Shown in pieces: positions 1 through 9,909 of a DNA stretch of 64,000 nucleotides. Positions within the stretch are counted from its first letter, which is position 1. Each line of letters starts with the position of its first letter. The stretch spans positions 23,615 to 87,614 of the forward strand of contig JAMOLT010000037.1 of assembly GCA_027068915.1 (NCBI GenBank), written 5' to 3'. The notes under the pieces are model-generated. The model was given only the letters and a program-made list of their open reading frames with translations. It made no database searches and had not been told where the DNA came from. The DNA comes from Sedimenticola sp. (GTDB taxonomy: Bacteria > Pseudomonadota > Gammaproteobacteria > Chromatiales > Chromatiaceae). A program made the position numbers and the translations under genes.

Positions 1-174
1 CATGGATTCAAGGAAGTGCATGAGTTTTTTGCGAATTTTACCTTGATGTTGGTGCTGCTGCATGTGCTGGGCGTTCTTGTCGCCAGCATGCAGCATGGCG
101 AGAACCTGGTTCGCAGCATGGTTACCGGCACCAAGGAACTGCAGTCAGCCGAAGATCTGGAGGTGAAATCATGA
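1..174 (+). CDS. cytochrome b561-type membrane protein, C-terminal part
   Basis: The open frame enters from the left edge and stops at 172-174. About 57 residues are visible: a His-bearing segment ([10 protein letters not shown]), one transmembrane helix with a His near its start ([10 protein letters not shown]), then a short polar tail. This is the last-helix pattern of small cytochrome b561 proteins. Its stop overlaps the start of the SHP gene by four bases (ATGA), so they are translated together. In known clusters a cytochrome b of this sort passes electrons between the quinone pool and the diheme cytochrome DHC and the heme protein SHP, which fits here. The N-terminus lies outside the window, so the full heme ligand set cannot be checked. 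Confidence 0.75.
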   Translation, partial: HGFKEVHEFFANFTLMLVLLHVLGVLVASMQHGENLVRSMVTGTKELQSAEDLEVKS

Positions 175-566
175 ATGCCGGATATCTTGTTCTGGTAGGA
201 GCGTTGCTTGCCGGCCCTGCTGCATCGGCCGATGCCGTTCAGCAGATGTTGAATGAATATCGCCAGCAGGGTGTGACGACGATGAGTGCACAGGCGGGCA
301 GGGAGCTATGGGAACGCAAATTCCCAAAACCAGGCAGCGGCCAGTTGCGAAGCTGCACCATTTGTCATGGCGACCGCCCGGAGAACCCTGGCAAGCATGC
401 CAGGACGGGAAAACTCATTGAACCCATGGCGGCAAGCGTCAACAGCAAGCGTTTTTCAGACCCGAGAAAAATCAGGAAATGGTTCAAGCGAAACTGTAAA
501 TGGACGTTGGGCAGGGAATGCAGCGCCCAGGAGCAGGCGGACATCCTTGTTTTTCTAAGTAGCTAA
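171..566 (+). CDS. SHP-type monoheme cytochrome c (DUF1924)
   Basis: 131 residues with a signal peptide (about residues 1-20, ending ASA) and one heme site CTICH at 62-66. Length, the single early heme motif and the neighbours match the DUF1924 family, which contains sphaeroides heme protein (SHP), a periplasmic cytochrome whose heme can bind oxygen or other small ligands. It lies between a cytochrome b and a diheme cytochrome c, the usual SHP gene order, and overlaps the former by 4 nt. The in vivo role of SHP is poorly settled; electron transfer to a small ligand is the usual proposal. Family call is firm, function is inferred. Confidence 0.85.
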   Translation: MNAGYLVLVGALLAGPAASADAVQQMLNEYRQQGVTTMSAQAGRELWERKFPKPGSGQLRSCTICHGDRPENPGKHARTGKLIEPMAASVNSKRFSDPRKIRKWFKRNCKWTLGRECSAQEQADILVFLSS

Positions 567-583
567 TAATTGGAGGAATGATC

Positions 584-1147
584 ATGAATATTGCAAGAAA
601 ACTACTTGTCACCACGGGAGCCTTGCTGATGGCGGGGATTGCGGCATGTGACCATGAAGAGCATGAATCCAGGGAAGAAAGCTCCTACAAGAGTTTTACC
701 CGCCTGGACGTGGCACCAGTGAATAACCCACAGTACCGGGAAGAGTGTGGCAGTTGCCACTTTGCCTATCAGCCCGGCTTGCTTCCCGAGCGTTCCTGGC
801 AGAAGATGATGTCTCAACTGGAAGATCACTTTGGAGAGAATGCGGAACTGGATGAGCAGGCCCGTGCGGCAATAACAGACTACCTGGTGAAGAATGCGGC
901 GGAGCATTCCGACTACAAACGCTCTCGCAAGATCTTGTCTTCACTGGACAAAGATGAGACACCGTTGCGTATCAGCGAAACCAGGTACTTTGTGCGCAAG
1001 CATCATGAGGTGCCAAAATCCATGGTGCAGGGAAACCCCGAGGTCCGCTCCTTCTCCGCCTGTGCCACCTGCCATGTGAATGCGGACAAAGGATATTATG
1101 ATGAGCATGAGATTCGTATTCCGGGGTATGGGAAATGGGACGATTGA
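584..1147 (+). CDS. diheme cytochrome c (DHC-like)
   Basis: 187 residues from the ATG at 584. A second ATG six bases earlier is only 1 nt from the GGAGG at 572-576, so 584 is the better start. The N-terminus is a signal sequence ending in GIAAC, so it may be lipidated at Cys22. Two heme motifs, CGSCH (55-59) and CATCH (160-164), lie far apart, giving two lobes as in DHC. DHC proteins relay electrons between the membrane cytochrome b and SHP. The gene follows SHP by 17 nt and overlaps the PepSY gene by 13 nt, so it is part of one transcript. The His-rich stretch just after the Cys is not required for heme binding. Confidence 0.85.
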   Translation: MNIARKLLVTTGALLMAGIAACDHEEHESREESSYKSFTRLDVAPVNNPQYREECGSCHFAYQPGLLPERSWQKMMSQLEDHFGENAELDEQARAAITDYLVKNAAEHSDYKRSRKILSSLDKDETPLRISETRYFVRKHHEVPKSMVQGNPEVRSFSACATCHVNADKGYYDEHEIRIPGYGKWDD

Positions 1148-1437
1148 TACTGGTGGTATGCTCCATTCCGCTGCTGCTGACCTGGCAGGGGTCGGCGGCG
1201 GATGATGATGACCATGAAAGAGTGTATGAAATGCTTCAGTCGGGCGAAATTATTTCCCTGGAAAGAATACTGAAAATCGGCCGGCAGCGAGTATCCGGCA
1301 AGGTGATCGAAGTGGAGCTGGAGCGGGAAAAGGGCGCCCTGATTTATGAGCTGGAGATACTCAACAGGCAGGGTAAGGTCTGGGATGTTGAAATCGATGC
1401 CGTCAGTGGAAAAGTGCTCAAGGTAAAGGAAGATTAA
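1135..1437 (+). CDS. PepSY-domain periplasmic protein
   Basis: 100 residues: a signal peptide to about residue 22, an acidic DDDDHE stretch, then one PepSY fold (roughly 35-97) ending in the typical pattern of a strand followed by DAVSGKVLKVKED. PepSY proteins are small periplasmic proteins often found beside two-component sensors and heme or metal systems; they may act as inhibitors or ligands of the sensor. It overlaps the diheme cytochrome gene upstream, and its stop overlaps the response regulator start (TAATG), so it links the cytochrome genes to their probable regulators. The exact ligand is unknown. Confidence 0.8.
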   Translation: MGRLILVVCSIPLLLTWQGSAADDDDHERVYEMLQSGEIISLERILKIGRQRVSGKVIEVELEREKGALIYELEILNRQGKVWDVEIDAVSGKVLKVKED

Positions 1438-2105
1438 TGCGCCTGCTGGTGGTTGAAGATGATGCCGCTCTGGCGGTGAAAATCCAGGCGGCATTGCGCA
1501 AGGCCGGATATGCGGTGGATGTCGTTGACAACGGCATCGATGCTGAATTCCTTGGTGATGAAGAACCCTATGATCTTGTTGTGCTGGATCTGGGTTTGCC
1601 AATGCGCTCCGGAAAAGAAGTGCTGGAGAACTGGCGCAACCGCGGCAACAAGGTGCTGGTTCTGGTGCTTACCGCCCGGGATGCCTGGAACGAACGGGTG
1701 GATGGACTCAAGGCCGGGGCAGATGATTATGTAGGCAAGCCCTTTCACATGGAAGAACTGATAGCCCGTATCGATGTGCTGATCCGCCGTAGTCATGGCA
1801 AAGCGGCCCCCGGTTTGCACCTTGCGGGCATCTCTCTCGATGAAGAGCGGCAGATCGCCACTGCTGCCGATGGCAGCCAGCATCAATTGACGCGCACGGA
1901 ATTTCGATTGTTGCGGTATTTCATGATGCACCCCGGCATCATACTTTCCAAGAGCCGCCTCACTGAACATGTCTATGAGGGAGATTTTGACAAGGACAGC
2001 AATGTCATCGAGGTATATGTAAAGCGCTTGCGCAACAAGCTTGGGCAGAAACTATTCGAGACCCGCCGTGGCCAGGGATACATCTTTCCCGGGAAGGAGG
2101 CTTGA
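1437..2105 (+). CDS. OmpR/PhoP-family response regulator
   Basis: 222 residues. The receiver domain (about 1-115) has the acidic pair D8-D9, the phosphoacceptor D51 in VLDLGLP, T79 and K101, all conserved. The C-terminal winged helix (about 128-220) ends with the usual VYVKRLRNKLG and RRGQGY segments. It overlaps the PepSY gene by one base and the kinase start by four, so the pair is coupled to the cytochrome operon and is likely to control it or the copper operon that follows. Closest by eye to the PhoP/QseB branch. The signal is unknown. Confidence 0.9.
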   Translation: MRLLVVEDDAALAVKIQAALRKAGYAVDVVDNGIDAEFLGDEEPYDLVVLDLGLPMRSGKEVLENWRNRGNKVLVLVLTARDAWNERVDGLKAGADDYVGKPFHMEELIARIDVLIRRSHGKAAPGLHLAGISLDEERQIATAADGSQHQLTRTEFRLLRYFMMHPGIILSKSRLTEHVYEGDFDKDSNVIEVYVKRLRNKLGQKLFETRRGQGYIFPGKEA

Positions 2106-3442
2106 AATCCCTGCAAAGCAGGTTGCACTGGGGGCTGGCGGGAAGCCTGGTGGTGCTGATGTTGTTTATGGGCTGGCTTATCCATACAGGCATGGCCCAG
2201 GTATCCAGGGAAATGATGGCATCGAGGCTGGAGCATGATGCCCAGGCGTTGCTTGCCTCCGTGCAGCTGTCGGCACAGGGGCAACCTGCCCTGGAGACTG
2301 CGCGCCTGGGCAATATCTATAACCAGGCATTTTCCGGGCACTATTACCTGGTTGTACTCGATGGAGCAAAACTGCGTTCCCGCTCGCTTTGGGACTGGAC
2401 TCTGGAATTGCCGGAAACGGCTGGTGCTGATGTGGTGATCACGAAGGTTCCCGGGCCGGATGGCCAGGTGCTGTTGCAGTGGACAAAGCAATTTGAGCGT
2501 TTTGGCCTGCCCGTCACCATCGCTGTTGCAGAGGACATAACCCCGTTGCAAACAGCCTTGCGTCGGTTCAATCTGTATTTTGCACTGGGGGTGATGGCGG
2601 TATTGGCAGCCGTATTGCTGATTCAGGGAATGATTGTGCGGCGCTCCCTTGCTTCGCTGCGGGGTGTGCGCCAAGAGGTGCAGGCGCTGGCGCATGGTGA
2701 AATCAGTATGCTTTCCGGACAGGTGCCCAGCGAAATCAGCCCCCTGGTGGAAGAAGTGAACCACCTGCTGCAGCTGTTGGCACAGCGCCTGCAGCGTTCC
2801 CGCAACGCGGTGGGAAACCTGGCTCACGGTTTGAAACACCCGCTGAATCTTCTTATGCAACTGGTGGACAACGAAGCAGTAAAGCAGCACCCGGATCTGG
2901 TTGAGGAAATCAACAGCAATACCAGGCAGATTCTCCAGATTATGGAGCGGGAGTTGAAGCGGGCAAGGTTGGCCGGGGGAGGGGTTCCAGGTCAGCGCTT
3001 TGTCGCCGGAGCAGAAATACCAGGGCTGGTTGATGTCCTGAAGCGCGTTTATCATGACCGGCATCTGGAAATCAGTTATGAAGTATCACAGGGTCTGGAA
3101 TATCCGGCTGACCGGAATGACATGCTGGAGTTGCTGGGAAACCTGTTGGATAACGCCTGCAAATGGTCAGCAGGAAAAGTGCACCTAAAACTCGGCCTGG
3201 AAGATGGAATGCGTATCCAGGTTGAGGATAATGGGGCGGGCTGTGATGAGGAACAGCTGTCCCGTCTCATGCAACGTGGCGTGCGCGTTGATGAAAATAC
3301 CAGTGGTTCCGGTTTGGGGCTGGCGATTGTAAAGGAAATAGCGGAGCTTTATCAGGGTAAAATCCTGTTTTCCCGATCAACCCTTGGCGGTCTGGCTGTA
3401 ACCGTAAATCTCCCGTTGCCGGAGCAGGGAAAGCCTGGATAG
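2102..3442 (+). CDS. PhoQ-like sensor histidine kinase
   Basis: 446 residues starting at TTG 2102 behind a strong GGAAGGAGG site. There are transmembrane helices near residues 10-30 and 160-180 with a periplasmic domain of about 130 residues between them, then HAMP, a dimerisation domain with phosphoacceptor His242 in NLAHGLKHPLN, and an ATPase domain with the N box (NLLDNACKWS), DNGAGC and SGSGLGLAIV. The HGLKHPL form is the variant seen in PhoQ-type kinases rather than the common HELRTPL. It overlaps its response regulator by four bases. The sensed ligand cannot be read from the sequence; the neighbouring PepSY protein is a candidate modulator. Confidence 0.9.
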   Translation: MKSLQSRLHWGLAGSLVVLMLFMGWLIHTGMAQVSREMMASRLEHDAQALLASVQLSAQGQPALETARLGNIYNQAFSGHYYLVVLDGAKLRSRSLWDWTLELPETAGADVVITKVPGPDGQVLLQWTKQFERFGLPVTIAVAEDITPLQTALRRFNLYFALGVMAVLAAVLLIQGMIVRRSLASLRGVRQEVQALAHGEISMLSGQVPSEISPLVEEVNHLLQLLAQRLQRSRNAVGNLAHGLKHPLNLLMQLVDNEAVKQHPDLVEEINSNTRQILQIMERELKRARLAGGGVPGQRFVAGAEIPGLVDVLKRVYHDRHLEISYEVSQGLEYPADRNDMLELLGNLLDNACKWSAGKVHLKLGLEDGMRIQVEDNGAGCDEEQLSRLMQRGVRVDENTSGSGLGLAIVKEIAELYQGKILFSRSTLGGLAVTVNLPLPEQGKPG

Positions 3443-3467
3443 TTCGTGGTATGTATTGCCTGACGTG

Positions 3468-3497
3468 CTTGAATAGTCTGATTCAAGTCAGTATCAT
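3468..3497 (+). promoter_or_regulatory. candidate promoter with perfect dyad before the cus operon
   Basis: A perfect inverted repeat CTTGAAT-agtctg-ATTCAAG occupies 3468-3487. TTGAAT (3469-3474) could serve as -35 and TATCAT (3492-3497) as -10, with a 17-nt spacer, so the dyad would cover the -35 and spacer as a repressor or activator site does. A difficulty is that transcription would start about two bases before the ATG at 3506, giving a leaderless mRNA. The dyad itself is certain; the promoter reading is tentative. Confidence 0.4.
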
Positions 3498-3505
3498 GTT
3501 TTTTT

Positions 3506-3865
3506 ATGTATAGACGTTTCCATAATTCCATTGTAGCCGTGCTGGTCTTTGCACTGCTGTCGCTGGGCCTGCAGTCGGCGGGTATTGCAGCGACCGGGCC
3601 TATGGAAACAAACCTGGCGCTAGCCAGCGTTTCTAGCGCCATGGACATGGCTGATCACGATTGTGAAAATTGTGAAGCCAAGGATTGTTGTGCATTGCAG
3701 GATTGCCAAATTGCTTCGCATTGCTCTTCCCATACAGCTACAGCATTGACGAGTCTGGTGGGTGTGCCTGCTTGCGAGCACCGCAATACGGACGATCTTG
3801 CCGCTCCCGATGTCGTTGTGATGTCCATTCTCGTTCCCAGCATCTATCGCCCGCCCTGGGCGTAA
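3506..3865 (+). CDS. small exported Cys-rich protein (DUF2946/CzcI-like)
   Basis: 119 residues with a signal peptide (cleavage near residue 28, GIAA). The mature part carries nine Cys and several His, mostly in two clusters (DHDCENCEAKDCC and CQIASHCSSH), as expected for a periplasmic metal-binding protein. It precedes cusC by 159 nt on the same strand. Small Cys/His-rich proteins of this kind commonly open metal RND operons, where they are thought to sense or buffer metal. There is no strong family signature, so the name rests on position and composition. No clear ribosome-binding site is seen. Confidence 0.6.
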   Translation: MYRRFHNSIVAVLVFALLSLGLQSAGIAATGPMETNLALASVSSAMDMADHDCENCEAKDCCALQDCQIASHCSSHTATALTSLVGVPACEHRNTDDLAAPDVVVMSILVPSIYRPPWA

Positions 3866-4024
3866 CTTCCGCTATGACTCTCTGCCTGGAGAGTATCTGG
3901 ATTTGCTCCTGATATAGCCGCGCTCGGCTTTTCACGAGCTCCATGTAAGTGGTTCCTGTTTTATCCATATTGGACTGGTGTGTCTGCCAGTACCAGAAAC
4001 GGGGATGTAGCCGGAGTTTTCGAT

Positions 4025-5314
4025 ATGAAATCAGTTTTACTGCAACCATGCTGCAGATGCATTGTGCTATTTGCTTGTTTGATCCCGATGTTTATTGTTC
4101 AGACGGCAATGGCAGATGAAGGAATGCTACTCGACTTGCCCGAAACCGAACAAATTGCGCTGCAAGATGATCCACTGCTGAAAGCGGGCCTGGCCCGATT
4201 CGAGGCGCTGGAGGCGGATGCTGTTGCAGATGGACAGCTGCCTGATCCCAAACTGCGTACAGGATTGTACAACCTGCCACTGGATGATTTTGATCTGAGT
4301 AGGGAGCCTGCTACCCAGCTGCGCCTGGGCATTCAGCAAGCATTTCCCCGGGGTGACACCCTGCTGTACAAATCCCGCAAGACCAAGGCGCAGGCCAGTG
4401 CCCAGCGCCACCGTGTGCAGCTGGAACGAAAAAAAATTCTTCGGGATGTGCGAAAAACCTTTCTGGACATCTACTACCAGGTGGAAGCAGAGAAGATCAT
4501 CCGTTCCAGCCGCAAGTTGTTTGAAAGCCTGACGGAGATAACCCGGGTGCAATACGGATCAGGGGGCTCTTCCCAACAGGATGTATTGCGGGCTGAGCTG
4601 GAATTGTCAAGACTGGATGATCGCATTACCCGGATTCAGGCAGGGGAAGAAAAAGCCAGGGCTCAACTTTCTCGCTGGTTGGGGCAGGCGGCATGGCGGA
4701 TCTTGCAATCTACCATGCCGGAATTGCCCGTAGTGCCTGACAGGAAAAACATTGAAGAATCGTTGCAAAACCATCCGGAAATCCGTGTGCGCTCAGCTGC
4801 CATTGAATCTCACCAACAGGCAGTGGCTATTTCTAAAGAACAATACAAACCTGGCTGGACGCTTGGTGCCGAGTATCGCATGCGCTTTGGTGACTATCCT
4901 GATGGTTCCGCCCGCTCGGATATGGGGGCAGTGATGCTCACCGTTGACGTTCCTCTATTTGCCGGAAAGCGCCAGGATCAACGCCTGGCCGCCAGTCAGA
5001 AAAGGGCCGATGCAGCTTTCCATGAACGTGCCAATAGCTGGCGCAAGTTGCGTGAGAACCTGGCCATCGAAATCACCAACAAAGAGCGGTTTGTTGAGCG
5101 CATACGGCGCTACGAAAGGCGCTTGCTCAAAGAGGCTGAAGAAAACGCAAAGGCAGCGCTCCAGGCTTATCAGAGTGGCACGGTGGAGTTTACCGGGCTG
5201 ATGAGGGCGCGCATCACCGAGCTTGATATCAGGTTGCAGGCACTGAAGCTGCGCGTGGATCTGTTGAAAACCCATGCCGGCTTGTTGTATCTGGCCGCAG
5301 GAGAAGAACAATGA
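4025..5314 (+). CDS. cusC: CusC-like outer membrane efflux protein (TolC family)
   Basis: 429 residues from ATG 4025, which lies just after a GGAG and opens a good signal peptide ending QTAMA; an in-frame ATG 45 nt upstream would place 15 polar residues before it. The body is two long alpha-helical TolC-type repeats rich in Gln, Arg and Glu. It forms the outer membrane channel of a tripartite pump that moves metal from the periplasm or cytoplasm out of the cell. It overlaps cusB by four bases. The metal is inferred from CusA and CusB, which carry copper/silver signatures. Confidence 0.85.
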   Translation: MKSVLLQPCCRCIVLFACLIPMFIVQTAMADEGMLLDLPETEQIALQDDPLLKAGLARFEALEADAVADGQLPDPKLRTGLYNLPLDDFDLSREPATQLRLGIQQAFPRGDTLLYKSRKTKAQASAQRHRVQLERKKILRDVRKTFLDIYYQVEAEKIIRSSRKLFESLTEITRVQYGSGGSSQQDVLRAELELSRLDDRITRIQAGEEKARAQLSRWLGQAAWRILQSTMPELPVVPDRKNIEESLQNHPEIRVRSAAIESHQQAVAISKEQYKPGWTLGAEYRMRFGDYPDGSARSDMGAVMLTVDVPLFAGKRQDQRLAASQKRADAAFHERANSWRKLRENLAIEITNKERFVERIRRYERRLLKEAEENAKAALQAYQSGTVEFTGLMRARITELDIRLQALKLRVDLLKTHAGLLYLAAGEEQ

Positions 5315-6753
5315 AAAGATATGTAACCTTCCTGTTGTTGGTGCTGTTTATGGTTGGAGGCCCGTCTGTCCAATCGGCTGATGAAGGTGAAAAAGACATT
5401 CTGTATTGGGTGGCTCCCATGGATCCCAACTACCGCAGGGATGAGCCGGGTAAATCCCCCATGGGTATGGATCTCATTCCGGTGTATGCCGATGCGAATG
5501 AAGGCGGCAGTGATGTCAGTATTTCTCCTGTTGTAGTGCAAAACCTTGGGGTGCGTACTGAAGCTGTGAGGGCCGGGACGCTTTCCCGGCTCATCGATAC
5601 GGTGGGCTATATCGATCATGATGAGTCTAAAGTCAGCCATATACATTTGCGCGTTTCCGGCTGGATAGAAAAACTCAGTGTCAGGTCTGCTGGAGAACGG
5701 GTAAAAAAAGGTCAGCGTCTGTTCAATCTGTATTCTCCTGATCTGGTCAACGTGCAAGAAGAATTCCTGCGTGCCCTGAGTAGCGGCAACAAGGGTCTGA
5801 TTGAGGCTTCCCGTGATCGCCTGAATGCGCTGGGCATCAGCCGGGGCGAAATTTCGCAGCTGGAGAAGAAGCGCAAGGTCAGGCAGAACATTGCCATCTA
5901 TGCGCCACAAGATGGTGTGGTATCAGAACTGCCCGTGCGTGAGGGTATGTACGCCAAGCCTGCCATGAATGTCATGACCCTGGCAGATTTGTCCAGTGTG
6001 TGGCTGATTGCCGAGGTGTTCGAGCGGCAGGCGGGCTGGGTGCATGTCGGTGATAAGGCAGAAGTGACGCTGCCCTATCTGCCGGGAAAGGTCTGGCGGG
6101 GGGAAGTGGGGTATATCTATCCCAGTCTTGATCCAAAAACCCGTACGCTTTTGGTGAGACTTCGTTTTGACAATCCTGGAGAGTCTCTCAAGCCTAACAT
6201 GTATGCGCGGGTGAAATTGTATGCCAGCCCCCGGGAAAATGTGATCTCTATTCCCATGGAAGCACTGATTCGCACCGGAGACAAGGATCGCGTGATTGTA
6301 GAAGTGGGAGCGGGAAAATTTGATGCGCGGGAAGTTGTGGCAGGTATTGAAAGCGGTGAGCGCATAGAAATTCTTGAAGGCCTGCAAACCGATGAAAAGG
6401 TAGTGGTGTCCGGCCAGTTCCTGATCGATTCAGAAGCCAGTTTGAAGGCCAGCTTTACGCGCATGACAGATGTGGGTGTGAGTGATGAAAAAGCGCCGGA
6501 AGCATCTGAAACGCCGGTAAAGGCAAAAGGCCATGGCCTTGTTCTTGCGATCAATGTGGAACAGAAGGAAATCGAGCTGCGCCATGCTCCCATACCCGAA
6601 CTGGGGTGGCCGGAGATGGAAATGATGTTTCCCGTAGATGCCGACATGAGGGATTTGCAGGTTGGTGAAGAGATTTCTTTTGATCTTGAAAAGCGTGGCA
6701 GGGCTTATGCGATTGTGACGATCCGGCCAGGAAAGCAGGAGCAGCAGCCATGA
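5311..6753 (+). CDS. cusB: CusB-like periplasmic adaptor fused to a CusF-like domain
   Basis: 480 residues. After the signal peptide (1-22) comes a heavy-metal-binding domain at about 30-60 ([20 protein letters not shown]), then lipoyl, hairpin and barrel parts of an RND adaptor to about residue 385. The last 75 residues form a separate CusF-like domain with His and the Trp-Pro-x-Met-x-Met pattern ([11 protein letters not shown]) that binds Cu(I)/Ag(I). In E. coli CusF is a separate chaperone; here it is joined to the adaptor. The gene overlaps cusC and cusA by four bases each, so the pump is made from one coupled message. Confidence 0.9.
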   Translation: MKRYVTFLLLVLFMVGGPSVQSADEGEKDILYWVAPMDPNYRRDEPGKSPMGMDLIPVYADANEGGSDVSISPVVVQNLGVRTEAVRAGTLSRLIDTVGYIDHDESKVSHIHLRVSGWIEKLSVRSAGERVKKGQRLFNLYSPDLVNVQEEFLRALSSGNKGLIEASRDRLNALGISRGEISQLEKKRKVRQNIAIYAPQDGVVSELPVREGMYAKPAMNVMTLADLSSVWLIAEVFERQAGWVHVGDKAEVTLPYLPGKVWRGEVGYIYPSLDPKTRTLLVRLRFDNPGESLKPNMYARVKLYASPRENVISIPMEALIRTGDKDRVIVEVGAGKFDAREVVAGIESGERIEILEGLQTDEKVVVSGQFLIDSEASLKASFTRMTDVGVSDEKAPEASETPVKAKGHGLVLAINVEQKEIELRHAPIPELGWPEMEMMFPVDADMRDLQVGEEISFDLEKRGRAYAIVTIRPGKQEQQP

Positions 6754-9700
6754 TTGCGGCGATTATCGAATGGTCGTTGCGCAATCGTTTCATGGTGTTG
6801 TTGCTCACAGTCATTATTACAGGCTGGGGATTGTATGCAATAAAAAACACGCCTCTGGATGCCATTCCTGACCTGTCCGATGTGCAGGTCATCATCAAGA
6901 CCAGCTTCCCCGGGCAGGCGCCACAGGTGGTAGAAGACCAGGTAACCTATCCTCTAACCACTGCCATGCTGTCGGTTCCCAAAGCCACCAATGTACGTGG
7001 CTATTCCTTCTTTGGTGACTCTTATATCTATGTGATTTTTGAAGATGGCACAGATCCCTACTGGGCAAGATCGAGAGTGCTCGAATACCTGAGCCAGGCT
7101 GCGAGCAAGCTGCCTCCGGATGCCCGGCCCGAACTGGGCCCTGATGCTACCGGCGTGGGCTGGGTTTTTGAATATGCGCTGGTGGATCGAAATAACAATC
7201 ATGATCTGGCGCAGCTGCGCAGTCTTCAGGACTGGTATCTGAAGTTTGAGCTGCAAACCGTCCCCGGGGTTTCCGAAGTCGCCACTATTGGCGGCATGGT
7301 CAAGCAGTATCAGGTCGTGGTGGATCCTGGTAGCTTGCGCGCCTATGGCCTGAACCTTTCCCAGATCCGCAAGGCAATACAGCGGGGCAATCAGGAATCG
7401 GGGGGATCTGTCATCGAGATGGGTGAAGCCGAATACATGATCCGTGCCACAGGATATATCGACAGCATCGAAGACTTGCGGGAGATCCCCTTGGGCATGA
7501 GCAGCATGGGGGTTCCCATTACGCTCAAGGATGTGGCCCAGATCCGCCTGGGACCGCAAATGCGCCGTGGCATTGCCGAGCTGGATGGAGAGGGCGAGGT
7601 GGTTGGCGGGGTCGTTATCATGCGTTTTGGGGAAAACGCCCTGAGTGTGATCGCCAATGTCAAAAAGAAGCTGGAAGAGCTGTCGCGGGGCTTGCCGGAA
7701 GGGGTGGAAGTGGTTCCCACCTATGATCGTTCCGGCCTGATTCACCGCGCGGTGGAAACCCTCAATGGCAAGCTGCTGGAAGAGTTTCTGGTGGTGGCGC
7801 TGGTGTGTGTGGTGTTCCTGTTTCACCTGCGCTCCGCACTGGTAGTGATCCTGTCTTTGCCCGTGGGAATTCTGGTTGCGTTTATCGTCATGGAGCGCAT
7901 GGGCATCAATGCAAACATCATGTCTCTCGGTGGCATTGCCATCGCTATCGGCGCCATGGTGGATGCGGCTATCGTGATGATAGAAAATATGCACAAGCAT
8001 ATTGAAAAAACGCCTCTGACGGATGAAAACCGCTGGACTATTGTGTCTCAGGCGGCCACCGAGGTGGGGCCACCGTTGTTTTTCTCCCTGCTGATCATCA
8101 CGTTGAGCTTTCTGCCGGTGTTTGCGCTGGAAGCACAGGAAGGAAAGCTGTTTGCCCCCCTGGCCTATACCAAAACCTTTGCTATGGCTGCGGCTGCGGG
8201 CTTGTCCATCACTCTGGTGCCGGTGCTTATGGGTTATTTTATCCGGGGCAGAATTGTTTCCGAAGCGAAAAACCCGGCCAACCGCCTGCTCATTGCTGTT
8301 TACAGACCGGTGATTCGTCTCGTGCTGAAAGCGCCGCGTATCCTGGTAGTGATTACCTTCCTACTGGTTCTGGTGGGATTCTGGCCACTGGACAAGATTG
8401 GCAGTGAGTTCATGCCGGATCTGGATGAAGGTGATTTGCTGTATATGCCCAGCACCTTTCCGGCGATTTCCATCGGCAAGGCGCAGCAGCTTCTGCAGCA
8501 GACCGACAAGCTGATAAAAACCGTACCGGAGGTGGAAAGGGTGTTCGGAAAAATTGGCCGGGCGGATTCTGCAACGGATCCTGCGCCTCTGACCATGATC
8601 GAAACCACCATCCAGCTCAAGCCGCGTGACCAGTGGCGTCCCGGCATGACCATGGACAAGCTGAAAAAGGAACTGGACGGACTGGTGCAGTTTCCTGGCT
8701 TGACCAACGCCTGGGTGATGCCCATCAAGAACCGTATCGATATGTTGGCCACCGGCATTAAGACCCCGGTTGGTGTCAAGGTGGCCGGTCCGGACCTTGA
8801 AGTCATTCAGCAAGTGGGCAGGCAGCTTGAGGAAGTGATTCAGCAAGTGCCGGGTACGGTCTCTGTGTATTCGGAACGTGTGGCTGGTGGCCGGTATCTG
8901 ACTGTGGATATCGATCGTCAGGCAGCCGCCCGTTTTGGGCTGAATATTGCCGATGTGCAAGAGGTGGTGCGTACTGCCCTGGGTGGAATGCGGGTTACGC
9001 AAACGGTGGAAGGGCTGGAGCGCTATCCAGTAAATATCCGCTATCCCAGGGAAGTGCGCAATTCCCTGGAGAAGATCCGCGACCTGCCCATTGTCACCCC
9101 GGCGGGAGCGCATATTCCACTGGCGGAGGTTGCAGATATTCGAGTGGAATCCGGCCCGGGGATGATCAAGACCGAGAATGCCCGGCTCAACGGCTGGACC
9201 TATATCGACATCCAGGGGCGTGATCTTGGCTCCTATGTGGTGGATGCGCAGCGCGCCGTTGCTGAGCAGGTGAAACTGCCTCCCGGATACTCGATTTCCT
9301 GGTCCGGGCAATATGAATATATGGTGCGGGCAAAGGAAAAACTCGCCACAGTGGTGCCCGTTACCCTGGTAATTATTGTGCTGCTGCTGTATCTGAATTT
9401 TCGTAATCTTACGGAAGTCCTGATTATTCTTGGAACCCTGCCTCTGGCGCTGGTTGGAGGGATCTGGTTACTGTATCTCCTTGATTACAACATGTCCGTT
9501 GCTGTTGGCGTGGGCTTTATTGCCCTGTCTGGCGTATCGGTGGAGATCGGTGTGGTGATGCTGGTGTACCTGAATCAGGCCTTGCGCCGCATCATGGATC
9601 AGGCGGCCCGCCAGGGCAAGAGCATTACCCGAGAGGATGTGCGCACGGCAGTAATCGAAGGCGCACTGCTTCGGGTTCGTCCCATCATGATGACCGTGGC

Positions 9701-9908
9701 GGCCATTATTGCTGGACTGTTGCCCATTATGTTGGGTGGTGGTACCGGCTCGGAGGTCATGCGCAGGATTGCTGCGCCCATGATTGGCGGCATGGTCAGC
9801 GCCACCCTGCTTACCCTAATTGTTTTGCCGGCTGTGTTCCTGATCTGGAAACTGCGGGGTATTCCCAAGGGGGAAGGCAGCCAGTTATCCAGGCAAAAGG
9901 AGGCTTGA
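6750..9908 (+). CDS. cusA: CusA-like Cu(I)/Ag(I) RND efflux pump
   Basis: 1052 residues with the twelve-helix, two-porter-loop layout of heavy-metal RND pumps. The fourth-helix motif near residues 399-413 reads [15 protein letters not shown], matching the HME4 group signature (A-x-G-x3-D-A-A-x3-x-E-N) assigned to monovalent copper and silver. Methionines in the porter domain (for example MIKTENARL and MKNRIDM-like segments) fit a thioether relay. It overlaps cusB by four bases and is followed one base later by the PII-like gene. Complete and apparently functional. Confidence 0.93.
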   Translation: MIAAIIEWSLRNRFMVLLLTVIITGWGLYAIKNTPLDAIPDLSDVQVIIKTSFPGQAPQVVEDQVTYPLTTAMLSVPKATNVRGYSFFGDSYIYVIFEDGTDPYWARSRVLEYLSQAASKLPPDARPELGPDATGVGWVFEYALVDRNNNHDLAQLRSLQDWYLKFELQTVPGVSEVATIGGMVKQYQVVVDPGSLRAYGLNLSQIRKAIQRGNQESGGSVIEMGEAEYMIRATGYIDSIEDLREIPLGMSSMGVPITLKDVAQIRLGPQMRRGIAELDGEGEVVGGVVIMRFGENALSVIANVKKKLEELSRGLPEGVEVVPTYDRSGLIHRAVETLNGKLLEEFLVVALVCVVFLFHLRSALVVILSLPVGILVAFIVMERMGINANIMSLGGIAIAIGAMVDAAIVMIENMHKHIEKTPLTDENRWTIVSQAATEVGPPLFFSLLIITLSFLPVFALEAQEGKLFAPLAYTKTFAMAAAAGLSITLVPVLMGYFIRGRIVSEAKNPANRLLIAVYRPVIRLVLKAPRILVVITFLLVLVGFWPLDKIGSEFMPDLDEGDLLYMPSTFPAISIGKAQQLLQQTDKLIKTVPEVERVFGKIGRADSATDPAPLTMIETTIQLKPRDQWRPGMTMDKLKKELDGLVQFPGLTNAWVMPIKNRIDMLATGIKTPVGVKVAGPDLEVIQQVGRQLEEVIQQVPGTVSVYSERVAGGRYLTVDIDRQAAARFGLNIADVQEVVRTALGGMRVTQTVEGLERYPVNIRYPREVRNSLEKIRDLPIVTPAGAHIPLAEVADIRVESGPGMIKTENARLNGWTYIDIQGRDLGSYVVDAQRAVAEQVKLPPGYSISWSGQYEYMVRAKEKLATVVPVTLVIIVLLLYLNFRNLTEVLIILGTLPLALVGGIWLLYLLDYNMSVAVGVGFIALSGVSVEIGVVMLVYLNQALRRIMDQAARQGKSITREDVRTAVIEGALLRVRPIMMTVAAIIAGLLPIMLGGGTGSEVMRRIAAPMIGGMVSATLLTLIVLPAVFLIWKLRGIPKGEGSQLSRQKEA

Positions 9909-9909
9909 T

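Noticed and set aside
1973..3064. Long minus-strand frame (363 residues)
   Set aside because: It lies antisense to the histidine kinase, which has all expected motifs; composition is typical of a shadow frame.
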